Shown here piece by piece: positions 48,924-57,367 of a stretch of 64,000 nucleotides of DNA (its first letter is position 1; each line of letters opens with the position of its first letter). Under the pieces are notes generated by a model. It saw nothing but the letters and a program-made list of their open reading frames with translations, made no database searches and had not been told where the DNA came from. This DNA comes from Asanoa sp. WMMD1127 (lineage in GTDB: Bacteria > Actinomycetota > Actinomycetes > Mycobacteriales > Micromonosporaceae). The stretch is taken from assembly GCF_029626225.1 (NCBI RefSeq), contig NZ_JARUBP010000001.1, positions 3,038,001 to 3,102,000 on the forward strand, written 5' to 3'. Both the position numbers and the translations under genes were made by a program.

Positions 48924-50774
48924 TCAGGGCAGGGTGGCGAGGTGGGGGTCGACGGTGTTGGCGAACTGGTTGCCGTTGCTGACGTCCCAGTTGATGGACC
49001 AGGTCATCGCGCCGCGGATGCCCGGGTAGGTGCGCGGCGGGCGGAAGCTGCCGCAGTTGGTGCCGCGGGCCAGGCAGTCCAGCGCCTGGTTGACCAGGCT
49101 CGGCGCGACCACGCCACCACCGGCGGCGCCGGGGCCGGCGGGCAGGCCGAGCGCGACCTGGTCGGGCCGCAGCCCGGCTTCGAGCTGGATGCAGGCGAGC
49201 GCGGTCATGAAGTTGACCGTGCCCTGGGAGTACGCGAAGGACTGGTCGCAGCCGAGCATCGAGCCGGAGTTGTAGAACTGCGTGTGGACCACGGTGAGGA
49301 TGTCGCGGATGTCCAGGGCGAGCTTGAAGTAGGACACCGTCGGGTTCTGCATGTCGATCGTCTGCGGCGCCATCGTGATGATCAGGTTGGCGCCGACCCG
49401 GCTGCGCAGGCTCCGCAGCGCCTGGGCCATGTAGGTCGGGTTCAGGCCGTTCTCGAGGTCGATGTCGACGCCGTCGAAGCCGTACGACTGGATGAGGTTG
49501 AACATCGAGTTGCTGAAGTTGGTCGCGCTCGTGGCGTCGTTGACGGCCACGCGGCCCGCCTCGCCGCCGACGGAGAGGATCACCTTCTTGCCGCGCGCGT
49601 GCAGCGTGGCGATGTCGGCCCGGAAGTCGGCGTCGGAGTAGCCGCCGAGCGCGCTCGCCAGGCCCGGGTCGACGGCGAAGGTGACCGCGCCGGGTGTGGC
49701 GGTGGCCTCGGCGAAGGCGATGGCGATCAGGTCGTACGCCGCCGGCGTGTCCCGCAGCCGCAGCTCGACGGCCGGGTTGACGAAGTTGTGCCAGTAGCCG
49801 GTGAGGAAGTGCGCCGGCAGCGGGCCGGTCGAGCAACCGGTGGTGGTGCCGCTGACGGCCGCGCTGCGGGCGGACTCGCCAGCGGAGTTGTAGGCGGCCA
49901 CGGTGTAGGTGCGGGAGGAGCAGGCCGGCAGGCCGCTGATCGTCGCGGTGGTGCCGGTGACGGTGGCGCGGACGGTGCTGCCCTCGTAGACGCGGTAGCC
50001 GGTGACGGTGCCGCTGCTCGCGTTCCAGGCCAGCGAGATCGCGCTGCCGGTCGTGCCGGTGACCCGGGCGTTGCCGGGCGCGCCGGGCACCTGCGGGCCG
50101 GTGCCGCCGCTGGTGGTGCCGGTGACCGCCGCGCTGCGGGCGGACTCGCCGGCCGAGTTGTAGGCGGCGACCGTGTAGGTGTGCGTCGTGTTGGCGGCCA
50201 ACCCGCCGATCGTGGCGCTCGTGCCGCTGACGGTCGCGCGGACCGCGCTGCCCTCGTAGACGCGGTAGCCGGTGACGGTGCCGCTGCTCGCGCCCCAGGA
50301 CAGCGCGATGCTGGTCTGGGTGACGCCCGTGACGGTGGGCGCGCCCGGCGTGCCCGGCGGCTGGGTGCCCGGGTCGGTCGTGCCGCCGCAGGAGGCGCCG
50401 TTGAGCGTGCAGTTGGCGGGGGAGCCCGAGCCGGTGCCGATGAGCCCGAACGCGGCGGTGCCGCCCGGGGCCAGGGTGCCGTTCCAGGACTTGTTGGTGA
50501 ACGTGAACCGCTGCCCGGAGCGCGTCATGTCGGCGTCCCAGAAGCTGCTCACCGCGCTGCCCGACGGCAGGTCGAAGGCGACGGACCAGCCGTTCATGGT
50601 GGTCGTGCCGCCGTTGGTGATCGTGTACTTGCCCTCCCAGCCGGAGCCCCAGTCGGAGGTCTTGACGAAGGTCGCGGTCGGTCCGGCGGCCAGGGCGGGG
50701 GCCGCCACCACGACAGCGGTCACCCCACCGAGCAGGGTGACCGCCGCGGTGACCATCAGAGTCCGCAAGCGCAT
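48924..50774 (-). CDS. Secreted GH18 chitinase with CBM2 and two FnIII domains
   Basis: 616 residues. Signal peptide MRLRTLMVTAAVTLLGG, then cleavage near AAPALAAG. A CBM2 module (about 40-135) matches that of the neighbouring chitinase nearly word for word (SFWDADMTRSGQRFTFTNKS). Two FnIII domains follow, both containing the same TVTGYRVYEGS and YTVAAYNSAGESARSAAV phrases, which shows domain duplication. The GH18 domain has the full motif FDGVDIDLEN. ATG 50774 has AGGAGG 6 nt upstream. It is the first gene of the chitinase pair and has its own promoter at 50818-50847. Confidence 0.94.
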   Translation of the reverse strand: MRLRTLMVTAAVTLLGGVTAVVVAAPALAAGPTATFVKTSDWGSGWEGKYTITNGGTTTMNGWSVAFDLPSGSAVSSFWDADMTRSGQRFTFTNKSWNGTLAPGGTAAFGLIGTGSGSPANCTLNGASCGGTTDPGTQPPGTPGAPTVTGVTQTSIALSWGASSGTVTGYRVYEGSAVRATVSGTSATIGGLAANTTHTYTVAAYNSAGESARSAAVTGTTSGGTGPQVPGAPGNARVTGTTGSAISLAWNASSGTVTGYRVYEGSTVRATVTGTTATISGLPACSSRTYTVAAYNSAGESARSAAVSGTTTGCSTGPLPAHFLTGYWHNFVNPAVELRLRDTPAAYDLIAIAFAEATATPGAVTFAVDPGLASALGGYSDADFRADIATLHARGKKVILSVGGEAGRVAVNDATSATNFSNSMFNLIQSYGFDGVDIDLENGLNPTYMAQALRSLRSRVGANLIITMAPQTIDMQNPTVSYFKLALDIRDILTVVHTQFYNSGSMLGCDQSFAYSQGTVNFMTALACIQLEAGLRPDQVALGLPAGPGAAGGGVVAPSLVNQALDCLARGTNCGSFRPPRTYPGIRGAMTWSINWDVSNGNQFANTVDPHLATLP

Positions 50775-50817
50775 GAAAGTCCTCCTAGGGCCCGCGCTCA
50801 CATCGATAGATGGCCAA

Positions 50818-50847
50818 TTATTAAGACTGTTTACAGATACTTGTCAA
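50818..50847 (-). promoter_or_regulatory. Promoter of chitinase operon (TTGACA-18-TAATAA)
   Basis: On the minus strand a perfect -35 TTGACA (50842-50847) is followed after 18 bp by TAATAA (50818-50823), about 44 bp before the chitinase start. The spacer contains CTGT-aa-ACAG (50827-50836), a possible repressor site. No DasR-type box is visible. Confidence 0.75.
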
Positions 50848-50850
50848 TAC

Positions 50851-52230
50851 CTAGTTTCGGAACTGGAACCAGTTGACGTTGACGAAGTCGTTGGGCTGGC
50901 CGCTCGTGAACGTCAGGAAGACGGTGTGGGTTCCGGTGGTTGGGGTGATATTGCCCGGTACGGACCGCCAGCTCTGCCAGCCGCCGGTGTTGGCCAGGGC
51001 GAAGCTGCCGATCGGGGCGTTGCTCCGGCTGTCGAGGCGCACCTCGACCAGGCCGCTGACGCCGCCGCCGGCGCCCGACGCGACCCGGGCCACGAAGTCC
51101 CGTGCCGGCGTCGAGCCGAAGTTGACGTTGTTGAACTGGACCCAGTCGCCGCTGCGGACCGCGCCGATGTTCTGGCCGCCCTCGCTGCACGCCTCGACGA
51201 TCACGCCGCTCTGCGCGTTGAACGACTCCGCCTGGATCTGGTTGTACGCGGAGCCACCGCCACCCGGGTTGCCGGTCGGCGGCGGGGTGGTCGGGTTGGT
51301 CCCACCGCCGCCGCGGGTCCACACCGCGACGTAGTCGACCAGCATCGGCCGGCCGGAGACAGTGCTGGCCGTCGGCGTGGCCGAGCCCGCGACCCCGTTG
51401 GGGAACGCGCCGCCCATCGCGACGTTGAGCAGGATGAAGTAGCCGGCGTGGCTGGTCATGTTGGTCCAGTGCGGCTCGCCGACCTGCGACTGCGTGACGG
51501 TGTGGTAGAGCTGGCCGTCCACGTACCACCGCAGCTGTTGCGGGCTGATGCTGGCGTCCCACTCGAAGCGGTAGGTGTGGAACGCGGACTGGCACGTCGA
51601 ACCGGGGCAGGCCCGGTTGGCGCCGAGGCCGTTGAACTCGTTGCAGGGCCCGCCCGGCGCGACTCCACAGTGGAGCACGGCCCAGACGGAGTTGATGCCG
51701 TTGACGTTCTCCATGATGTCGAACTCGCCGATGCCCGGCCAGTTCCAGTAGTTGCCCCGGAACGGCGCGCCGAGGGCCCAGAACGCCGGCCAGTAGCCGG
51801 CCGCCTGCGCGCCGGTGACGTTGGGCATCTGGATGCGACCCTCGATCCGCAGCACCCCGCCCGACGGGGGCTTGAAGTTGCTGCGCTGGGTCTCGATCCG
51901 AGCGGAGGTCCACTGCCCGGAGCCGTTGCGGATCGGCGTGATCCGCAGGTTGCCGGAGCCGTCGAGGCTCACGTTCGACGTGCTGTTGGTGTAGGTCTGG
52001 ATCTCGCCGGTGCCCCAGTTGGCGGGCCCGCCCGGGTAGCTGGTGCCGGTGTCGATGATCCAGTTGGCCGACGAGGGCAGGGTGTTGGCCGAGCCGTTGA
52101 AGTCGTCGCTCCAGGCCAGGTTCCAGCCCGAAGGCGTGGCCGGCACGGATGCGTTGGCGGTGACCGCCGTGGCGACGGCCGCGACGGTGATCGTCGCGGT
52201 GGCGATGGATATCAGGACGCGTCGTCTCAT
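50851..52230 (-). CDS. Secreted GH16 beta-1,3-glucanase (laminarinase) with C-terminal CBM
   Basis: 459 residues. Signal peptide (MRRRVLISIATATITVAAVA) cleaved near ANAS. The GH16 domain (about 35-305) has catalytic motif GEFDIMEN (ExDxxE nucleophile and acid), AAGYWPAFWAL, and the Trp-rich WYVDGQLYHT strand. A Thr/Pro/Gly linker leads to a C-terminal CBM6/35-like beta-sandwich (about 335-459; IQAESFNAQSG, VRSGDWVQFNNVNFG, GGWQSWRSV, HTVFLTFTSG). It would degrade fungal or algal beta-1,3-glucan and fits with the two chitinases as a fungal-wall-degrading set. ATG 52230 has GAGAGG 6 nt upstream. Control by the operator at 52262-52275 is likely. Confidence 0.94.
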   Translation of the reverse strand: MRRRVLISIATATITVAAVATAVTANASVPATPSGWNLAWSDDFNGSANTLPSSANWIIDTGTSYPGGPANWGTGEIQTYTNSTSNVSLDGSGNLRITPIRNGSGQWTSARIETQRSNFKPPSGGVLRIEGRIQMPNVTGAQAAGYWPAFWALGAPFRGNYWNWPGIGEFDIMENVNGINSVWAVLHCGVAPGGPCNEFNGLGANRACPGSTCQSAFHTYRFEWDASISPQQLRWYVDGQLYHTVTQSQVGEPHWTNMTSHAGYFILLNVAMGGAFPNGVAGSATPTASTVSGRPMLVDYVAVWTRGGGGTNPTTPPPTGNPGGGGSAYNQIQAESFNAQSGVIVEACSEGGQNIGAVRSGDWVQFNNVNFGSTPARDFVARVASGAGGGVSGLVEVRLDSRSNAPIGSFALANTGGWQSWRSVPGNITPTTGTHTVFLTFTSGQPNDFVNVNWFQFRN

Positions 52231-52261
52231 GAATGGCCTCTCTCGTGCGGGGGACGGGCCG

Positions 52262-52275
52262 TGAGAGCGCTCTCA
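52262..52275. promoter_or_regulatory. LacI/CebR-like operator TGAGAGCGCTCTCA
   Basis: Perfect 14-bp palindrome TGAGAGCGCTCTCA, close to the CebR operator TGGGAGCGCTCCCA of streptomycetes. Its centre lies at the expected transcription start, about 6-20 bp after the -10 box, ideal for repression. The regulator gene is not in the window. Confidence 0.8.
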
Positions 52276-52280
52276 GACGG

Positions 52281-52309
52281 GTTGTAACGGACACAACAAC
52301 GTTTGTCAA
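52281..52309 (-). promoter_or_regulatory. Promoter of GH16 gene (TTGACA-17-TACAAC)
   Basis: Minus-strand -35 TTGACA (52304-52309), 17-bp spacer, -10-like TACAAC (52281-52286). It overlaps the 3' end of the decayed yidC-like gene. It stands 51 bp upstream of the GH16 start. Confidence 0.7.
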
Positions 52310-52735
52310 TGGCTGGGCCGGCGCAGCACCAGGTGCTCGAGCGCGGTCCAGGCGGTGGTGGTGACCAGGTACAACGTGGCCGCGAGGGGCAGCACGAGGG
52401 CCGTCGGCACGGTGAGAAAGGACATGAAGGGCAGCACTCGGGCCAATCCGGTCGGGTGTGGACCAATGGCCCGCGGTGAGCGGCGGGCGAAGAAGACCGC
52501 GAGCAGGATCAGCGCGACGATGAGGGTGCCGAAGACCGGGATCGTCGCACCGCCGAGGCGCCCCGGACGGCGGCGAGGGTGAGCGGCGAGATCGCGAGCC
52601 GCACGAGCAGGGTGAAGGCGACGACCGCCAGGGCCGCGGCGCAGGGGCCGGCCAGCGGCGTAAGCAGGCCGGCTAGGCCGGAAGGACAGAGGTCGCGGCG
52701 CCTACGCCGCCGTCGAGCGGAGTGAAAGCAAGCAT
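52306..52735 (-). pseudogene. Decayed YidC/Oxa1-like membrane insertase gene
   Basis: Reading the minus strand from ATG 52735 gives MLAFTPLDGGVGAATSVL, then a frame change near 52680 to SGLAGLLTPLAGPCAAA and VAFTLLVRLAISPLTLAAVR, the first membrane part of actinobacterial YidC/Oxa1 homologues. After a second break near 52565 the C-terminal membrane part appears in another frame: ATIPVFGTLIVALILLAVFF, ARVLPFMSFLTVPTALVLPL and TTTAWTALEHLVLRR. The central helical region with the conserved substrate-groove arginine is missing. Two frame changes and an internal deletion mean it cannot make a working insertase. A functional yidC must lie elsewhere in the chromosome. Confidence 0.8.
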
Positions 52736-52758
52736 GGTCGTTCCTCGACCGATCGGGG

Positions 52759-53118
52759 TCACCGCTCGCCAGGCTTTGCTCTGCAGCCATACACGCAACA
52801 CCTCCGGCGCGGGGTGTTGCGCATATGGCTGCAGAGCAAGGCGGCGCGCAGCGGTGGGATGGATGGGAGGCGCGGAAGGTCGGCCCGGCCGGTCAGGTCG
52901 GCGGGGCAGAGCGCGCGAGCACGGCGATCAGGCGACGTGCGGCGATGGGGCCCGGGGGCGGGGCGGCCGGCGCCGTCCGGGTCGAGGGCGCGGGGGGACG
53001 CGGCGCTGGCGGCGAGGGCGGCCAGGAACGCGAGCGGCGTCGGTGAGTCGCCGGCCTCGGCCAGGGCGAACAGGAGCGCCCCGGTGAGGGTGGAGATGGC
53101 CGGCCGCGCGACGACCTG
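52759..53118 (-). pseudogene. Remnant of small membrane protein gene (DUF6412-like)
   Basis: Open frame on the minus strand beginning after a TGA with no ATG/GTG/TTG start. It reads ISTLTGALLFALAEAGDSPT, then LAFLAALAASAASPRALDPD and GAGRPAPG, resembling the small hydrophobic proteins (DUF6412) that in related actinobacteria stand just before a YidC-like gene. The frame then becomes Arg-rich and runs through the third palindrome before stopping at 52759. The lost start, and its position before a decayed yidC, support a dead two-gene locus. The family call is tentative. Confidence 0.5.
52773..52842. repeat. 70-bp imperfect palindrome, copy 3
   Basis: Arms 52773-52801 and 52814-52842, the same length and sequence plan as the copy at 44129-44198, including the 12-nt loop. 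It sits between the two decayed genes. The sequence continues the remnant's frame on the minus strand, so it may have inserted into that gene. Confidence 0.9.
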
Positions 53119-53250
53119 TCAACCACTCGGCCGCAAGGTGGCGACGATCTTTAGGGCCGGCTTAACAAACGACCGCTCGCATTGAGGGACGCGGCTGCGT
53201 ACATCTATGGTCCGCCCTGGATCCGTAGGTGGGGGAAGGCAGGGGTGGGG

Positions 53251-55035
53251 ATGGCGCAACGGCGTGCCGCGTCGCGGCACCGGGCCGTGGACCCGCTGTT
53301 GCCCAAGGTCACCCGGCTGGCCAAGGCCGGCGAGCCCACGCTGCTCAAGCTGGTTCGCAACCGGCGGCAGGTGCTGATCGGCGCCGGCGCCGCGGTGGTC
53401 GCGACCGGTGCGGTCGGGTCGGCCGCGGCCGTGATGGGCGGCGGCGGCATCTCGGCCGCCCTCGGCGACAGCGCCACCTCGACCCGGTCGCCGCGGGACG
53501 CGGGCGCGTTCGCCGACCGGGACGCCAGCTACACCCAGTCGTTGGGTGACTCGATCGACCTCGGCGCCGCGGGTCTCATGGACACCGCGGGCGCCGCCGC
53601 CGCGGCCGCCGCGAAGGCGACCCCGACCAACCGCAACCTGCTCAGCCGCGACCCGATCCTGCACATGCTGCGCCGCGCGACCTTCGGGCCGACGCGGGCG
53701 CTGGTCGACGCGGCCGGCAAGACGGGCATCGACGAGTGGTTGGAGCAGCAGCTCAACCCGGGCAAGGTCGACGATCCGGTGGCGGCCAAGGCGTTGACCG
53801 CGTTCCCGACCGTCTCGATGAGCACCGCGGAGATCCGTCGCACGGTCAAGGAGTTCGACTGGCAGGCGCAGTACGAGCTGGGCCAGGCCACCATCGCCCG
53901 CCAGATGTGGAGCAGCCGCCAGCTCTTCGAGGTGATGGTCGACTTCTGGTCGAACCACCTCAACGTGACCAACCCGTTCGACGGCGGTTGGGACGTGCGG
54001 ACGTCGTACGACAATGACGTGATCCGCAAGCACGCGCTCGGCAAGTTCTCCGACATGCTCAAGGCCAGCGCCCGGCACCCGGCCATGCTGCGCTATCTCG
54101 ACAACGCCGACTCCGACCGTCGCTCCGTCAACGAGAACTACGGCCGCGAGCTGTTGGAGCTGCACACGGTCGGGATCGACGGCGGCTACAACGAGAAGGA
54201 CGTGCGCAACAGCGCGTACATCCTGACGGGTCGCACGGTGACCAACGAGGGCGAGTTCCGCTACGCGGCCGAGCGGCACTGGATCGACCCGGTGAAGGTG
54301 CTGGGCTTCAAGGACAAGAACCCCTCGCGGTCCAAAGGGCTGCAGGTCGGCGAGAAGTACCTGAGCTACCTGGCCACCCACCCGTCGACCGCGAAGAACA
54401 TCGCCCGCAAGCTGGCCGTGCGGTTCGTCTGCGACGCGCCGCCCAACGGGCTCGTGCAGCGGCTCGCCGACACCTACCTCGAGCACGGCACCGCGATCGC
54501 GCCCGTGCTGCGGGTGCTGTTCCGCTCGCAGGAGTTCTGGATCGCGACGGGCATGAAGACCCGGCGGCCGCTGGAGAACTTCGTGGCCACCGCGCGGGCG
54601 CTGGGCATCGCGCCCGGGTCCGACACCCGGGCCGGCGTCGAGGGGCTCTACTTCATGACGCAGCGGTTCGGTCAGGCGCCCATGGCGTGGGTGCCGCCGA
54701 ACGGCTACCCCGATGTCGCGGCCGCCTGGCGGTCGGCGCACGCCACGCTCGCGCTGTGGAACGCGCACCGTGCGCTGATCGGCGGCTACGAGCGCGGGCT
54801 CTCGTACCCGAAGGTCGAGGGTCTGATCGGCAAGCGGCCGAGCACCACGGGGCCCTATGTGGACGGTCTGGCGGAACGCCTCGTGTTCCAGAAGGTCACC
54901 GGCGGACACCGCAAGGCGCTGCTCACGTTCCTGTCGGCGAAGGACGGCACCGCGGTACGCAACAGCAGCCTCGGTGGCAAGGTCGAGCACCTGGCGCCGT
55001 TGCTGCTCGACTCCATCTACCACGCGTTGCGGTGA
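53251..55035 (+). CDS. DUF1800 family protein
   Basis: 594 residues. The N-terminus has a twin-arginine-like signal (RNRRQVLIGAGAAVVATGAV), then an Ala-rich linker and the DUF1800 domain from about residue 130: LLSRDPILHMLRRATFGPTR, LFEVMVDFWSNHLNV, RSVNENYGRELLELHTVGID, GGYNEKDVRNSAYILTGRTV and ENFVATARALGI. Proteins of this family are exported and nearly always encoded next to a DUF1501 protein; their biochemical role is not established. ATG 53251 is used; GTG 53245 with the better-spaced GGAAGG site is possible. The stop is 4 bp before the DUF1501 start. Confidence 0.88.
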   Translation: MAQRRAASRHRAVDPLLPKVTRLAKAGEPTLLKLVRNRRQVLIGAGAAVVATGAVGSAAAVMGGGGISAALGDSATSTRSPRDAGAFADRDASYTQSLGDSIDLGAAGLMDTAGAAAAAAAKATPTNRNLLSRDPILHMLRRATFGPTRALVDAAGKTGIDEWLEQQLNPGKVDDPVAAKALTAFPTVSMSTAEIRRTVKEFDWQAQYELGQATIARQMWSSRQLFEVMVDFWSNHLNVTNPFDGGWDVRTSYDNDVIRKHALGKFSDMLKASARHPAMLRYLDNADSDRRSVNENYGRELLELHTVGIDGGYNEKDVRNSAYILTGRTVTNEGEFRYAAERHWIDPVKVLGFKDKNPSRSKGLQVGEKYLSYLATHPSTAKNIARKLAVRFVCDAPPNGLVQRLADTYLEHGTAIAPVLRVLFRSQEFWIATGMKTRRPLENFVATARALGIAPGSDTRAGVEGLYFMTQRFGQAPMAWVPPNGYPDVAAAWRSAHATLALWNAHRALIGGYERGLSYPKVEGLIGKRPSTTGPYVDGLAERLVFQKVTGGHRKALLTFLSAKDGTAVRNSSLGGKVEHLAPLLLDSIYHALR

Positions 55036-55039
55036 GGTC

Positions 55040-56383
55040 ATGACTGTCGACAATGGACCACGCACGGCGGACGAGCTGGCCCGGCACGGCCCGAACCTGC
55101 CCGAGGCGGCGATCCGGGTGCAGGCCGAGGCGGTGGCGGCGGACCTGCAGGCGCAACGCGACCAGTGGCGCAAGGGTTTCACCCGCCGCCGCGTGCTGGC
55201 CGGCGCCGGCGCGGTCGGCGTCGCCAGCCTGGCCAACCAGGTCGTCACCACGCGGGTCGCGTTCGGCGCGCCGTCCACCACCAACCGCACGCTGGTCGTG
55301 GTCTTCCTCCGCGGCGGCATGGACGGCCTGTCGGTGGTGGTGCCGCGGGGCGACCGCAACTATCTCAACGCCCGCCGCGGCATCGCCGTGCAGCCCGGCG
55401 CGCTGCTGGCCGGCGACGACCGGTTCGGCCTGCACCCGGGGCTCGCGCCGCTGGTTCCGTTCTGGGAGGCCGGCAAGATGGCCGCCGTGCACGCGGTCGC
55501 GTCGCCGGACGCCAGCCGGTCGCACTTCCAGGCCCAGGACTGCCTGGAACGCGGCGCCGCCTCGACCGCCGTACACACCGGTTTTCTGGATCGGGTGCTC
55601 GAGCAGCTCGGACCCGGCACGACGTTCCGCGCGATCGCGGAAGGCTCGGCGCTGCCCCGGTCGCTGGTCGGCGGGCAGAGCAAGCTCGTGCTCCAGGGCA
55701 TCCGCGACTTCGATCTGCGCGCCGGCAGCGGCATGCGGGACAAGACGCTGACCGCGCTGAAGGCGCTCTACACGGGCCTGGGCAACCACCCGCTGGGCAG
55801 CCAGGCGGCCGAGACGCTGAAGTCCATCTCGACCGCACGCAAGATCGCCCAGAGCAACTATCAGGGCAGCGGGCAGTGGCCCGGTGGCGGCTTCTCCGAC
55901 CAGCTCCGCGACGTCGCCCAGCTGATCAAGGCGAAGGTGGGCCTGCGGGTCGCCGCCGTCGACATCGGCGGTTGGGACATGCACACCAACATCGGCGGGC
56001 CGGACGGCGGCGACATGCGCAACCGGCTCAACGAGCTGGCCGGCGCGCTGGGCGCGTTCGCCACCGACCTCGGCCCGGCCCTCGACAACACCTCGATCGT
56101 CACGATGAGCGAGTTCGGCCGCCGGGTCGAGGCCAACGGCAACTCCGGCACCGACCACGGTCACGGCGGGCTCATGCTGCTGCTGGGCGGCGGCATGAAC
56201 GGCGGCCGGGTGCACGGGCGGTGGCCGGGCCTGTCGGCCGGCTCGCTCGACCAGGGCGACCTGGCCGGTGCCAACGACTACCGCGACGTGCTGACCGAGT
56301 TGCTCGGCGCCCGGATGGGCGTCAAGGACTGGAAGAAGATCTTCCCCGGCTACCAGGCGAAGAAGATCGGCGTCTTCCGCTAG
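55040..56383 (+). CDS. DUF1501 family protein with Tat signal
   Basis: 447 residues. A helical N-terminal segment of about 45 residues precedes the twin-arginine motif FTRRRVLAGAGAVGVASLAN, so the Tat signal is internal rather than at the very start. The DUF1501 (sulfatase/alkaline-phosphatase-fold) domain follows: TLVVVFLRGGMDGLSVVVPR, AVASPDASRSHFQAQDCLER, VAAVDIGGWDMHTNIGG, NTSIVTMSEFGRRV and GTDHGHGGLMLLLGG. The Asp/His residues fit a two-metal site. It is encoded 4 bp after its DUF1800 partner. The pair probably forms an exported complex; the substrate is unknown. Confidence 0.9.
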   Translation: MTVDNGPRTADELARHGPNLPEAAIRVQAEAVAADLQAQRDQWRKGFTRRRVLAGAGAVGVASLANQVVTTRVAFGAPSTTNRTLVVVFLRGGMDGLSVVVPRGDRNYLNARRGIAVQPGALLAGDDRFGLHPGLAPLVPFWEAGKMAAVHAVASPDASRSHFQAQDCLERGAASTAVHTGFLDRVLEQLGPGTTFRAIAEGSALPRSLVGGQSKLVLQGIRDFDLRAGSGMRDKTLTALKALYTGLGNHPLGSQAAETLKSISTARKIAQSNYQGSGQWPGGGFSDQLRDVAQLIKAKVGLRVAAVDIGGWDMHTNIGGPDGGDMRNRLNELAGALGAFATDLGPALDNTSIVTMSEFGRRVEANGNSGTDHGHGGLMLLLGGGMNGGRVHGRWPGLSAGSLDQGDLAGANDYRDVLTELLGARMGVKDWKKIFPGYQAKKIGVFR

Positions 56384-56397
56384 GCCTTTGGGCTGCC

Positions 56398-57225
56398 TCA
56401 GCTGCGCAGGAAGTCCAGCACGTCCTTCTGGAACTTGTCCTTCTCGGTCGCGAACAACCCGTGCGGCGCGCCCGGGTAGACCTTCAGCTCGGCGTCCTTG
56501 ACGATCTTCACTGCCTTCTTCGACGCGTCCGCGAAGGGCACGATCTGGTCGTCGTCGCCGTGGATGAACAGCGTCGGCACGTCGATCGCCTGCAGGTCGG
56601 CCGTCAGGTCGGTCTCGGAGAACGCCTCGATGCAGTCGTAGGCGCCCTTGAGGCCCACGGTCATCGACTGCTCCCAGAAGTCGTCGCGGACGCCCTGCGA
56701 CACGTGGGAGCCCGGCCGGTTGGCGCCGAAGAAGGGCGCACTGAGGTCTTCGTAGAACTGCGAGCGGTCCGCCGTGAGCCCCTCCCGGAGCTGGTCGAAC
56801 ACCTCGATGGGCGTACCTTCCGGGTTCTGGTCGGTCTTGAGCATGAGCGGCGGGATCGCGCCGACCAGCAACATCTTCGCGACGCGGTCGGTGCCGTGCC
56901 GGCCGACGTAGCGGGTGATCTCGCCGCCGCCGGTCGAGTGGCCCACCAGGATGACGTCGTGCAGGTCGTTGCTCTCGATCACGGCCGCCAGGTCGTCCGC
57001 GTAGTGGTCCAGGTCGTTGCCGTCCCAGGGCTGGCTGGAGCGCCCACCACCGCGTCGGTCGTGCGCGATGCCACGGAAGCCGTTGTCGGCCACCATCATC
57101 ATCGTGTCGTCCCACGCGTCGGCCGTCAGCGGCCAACCGTGGCTGAACACGACCGGCTGCCCGCTGCCCCAGTCCTTGAAGAAGATGTCGGTGTTGTCGT
57201 TGGTCGAAACGTGTCCGGTGGTCAC
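56398..57225 (-). CDS. Alpha/beta hydrolase, cofactor-free haloperoxidase-like
   Basis: 275 residues of the alpha/beta hydrolase fold. [13 protein letters not shown] forms the oxyanion region, the nucleophile Ser is in [18 protein letters not shown], Asp is in [12 protein letters not shown], and His is in [15 protein letters not shown]. These phrases are typical of non-heme chloroperoxidases, which are really esterases or perhydrolases. No signal peptide. GTG 57225 is chosen because GGGGGA stands 5 nt upstream; ATG 57237 lacks a site. It stands alone, 14 bp from the convergent DUF1501 gene. Confidence 0.9.
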   Translation of the reverse strand: MTTGHVSTNDNTDIFFKDWGSGQPVVFSHGWPLTADAWDDTMMMVADNGFRGIAHDRRGGGRSSQPWDGNDLDHYADDLAAVIESNDLHDVILVGHSTGGGEITRYVGRHGTDRVAKMLLVGAIPPLMLKTDQNPEGTPIEVFDQLREGLTADRSQFYEDLSAPFFGANRPGSHVSQGVRDDFWEQSMTVGLKGAYDCIEAFSETDLTADLQAIDVPTLFIHGDDDQIVPFADASKKAVKIVKDAELKVYPGAPHGLFATEKDKFQKDVLDFLRS

Positions 57226-57367
57226 TGCATCCCCCATGCGTACGTCGGTCAACTGATTCCGACGCTACGACCGGTCGCCGCCCCGGTTCCGGCGTTCCCG
57301 CCATCCGCTGCCGCGGCGGCGTTGCCGCTGTGACCGGTGGTGGCGCAGCGACCGGCGGGCCGCGCGG

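Noticed and set aside
52893-53126. 77-codon frame starting GTG on the minus strand
   Set aside because: Pro/Ser/Arg-rich; the neighbouring frame with hydrophobic helices is the natural one, so this is a shadow.
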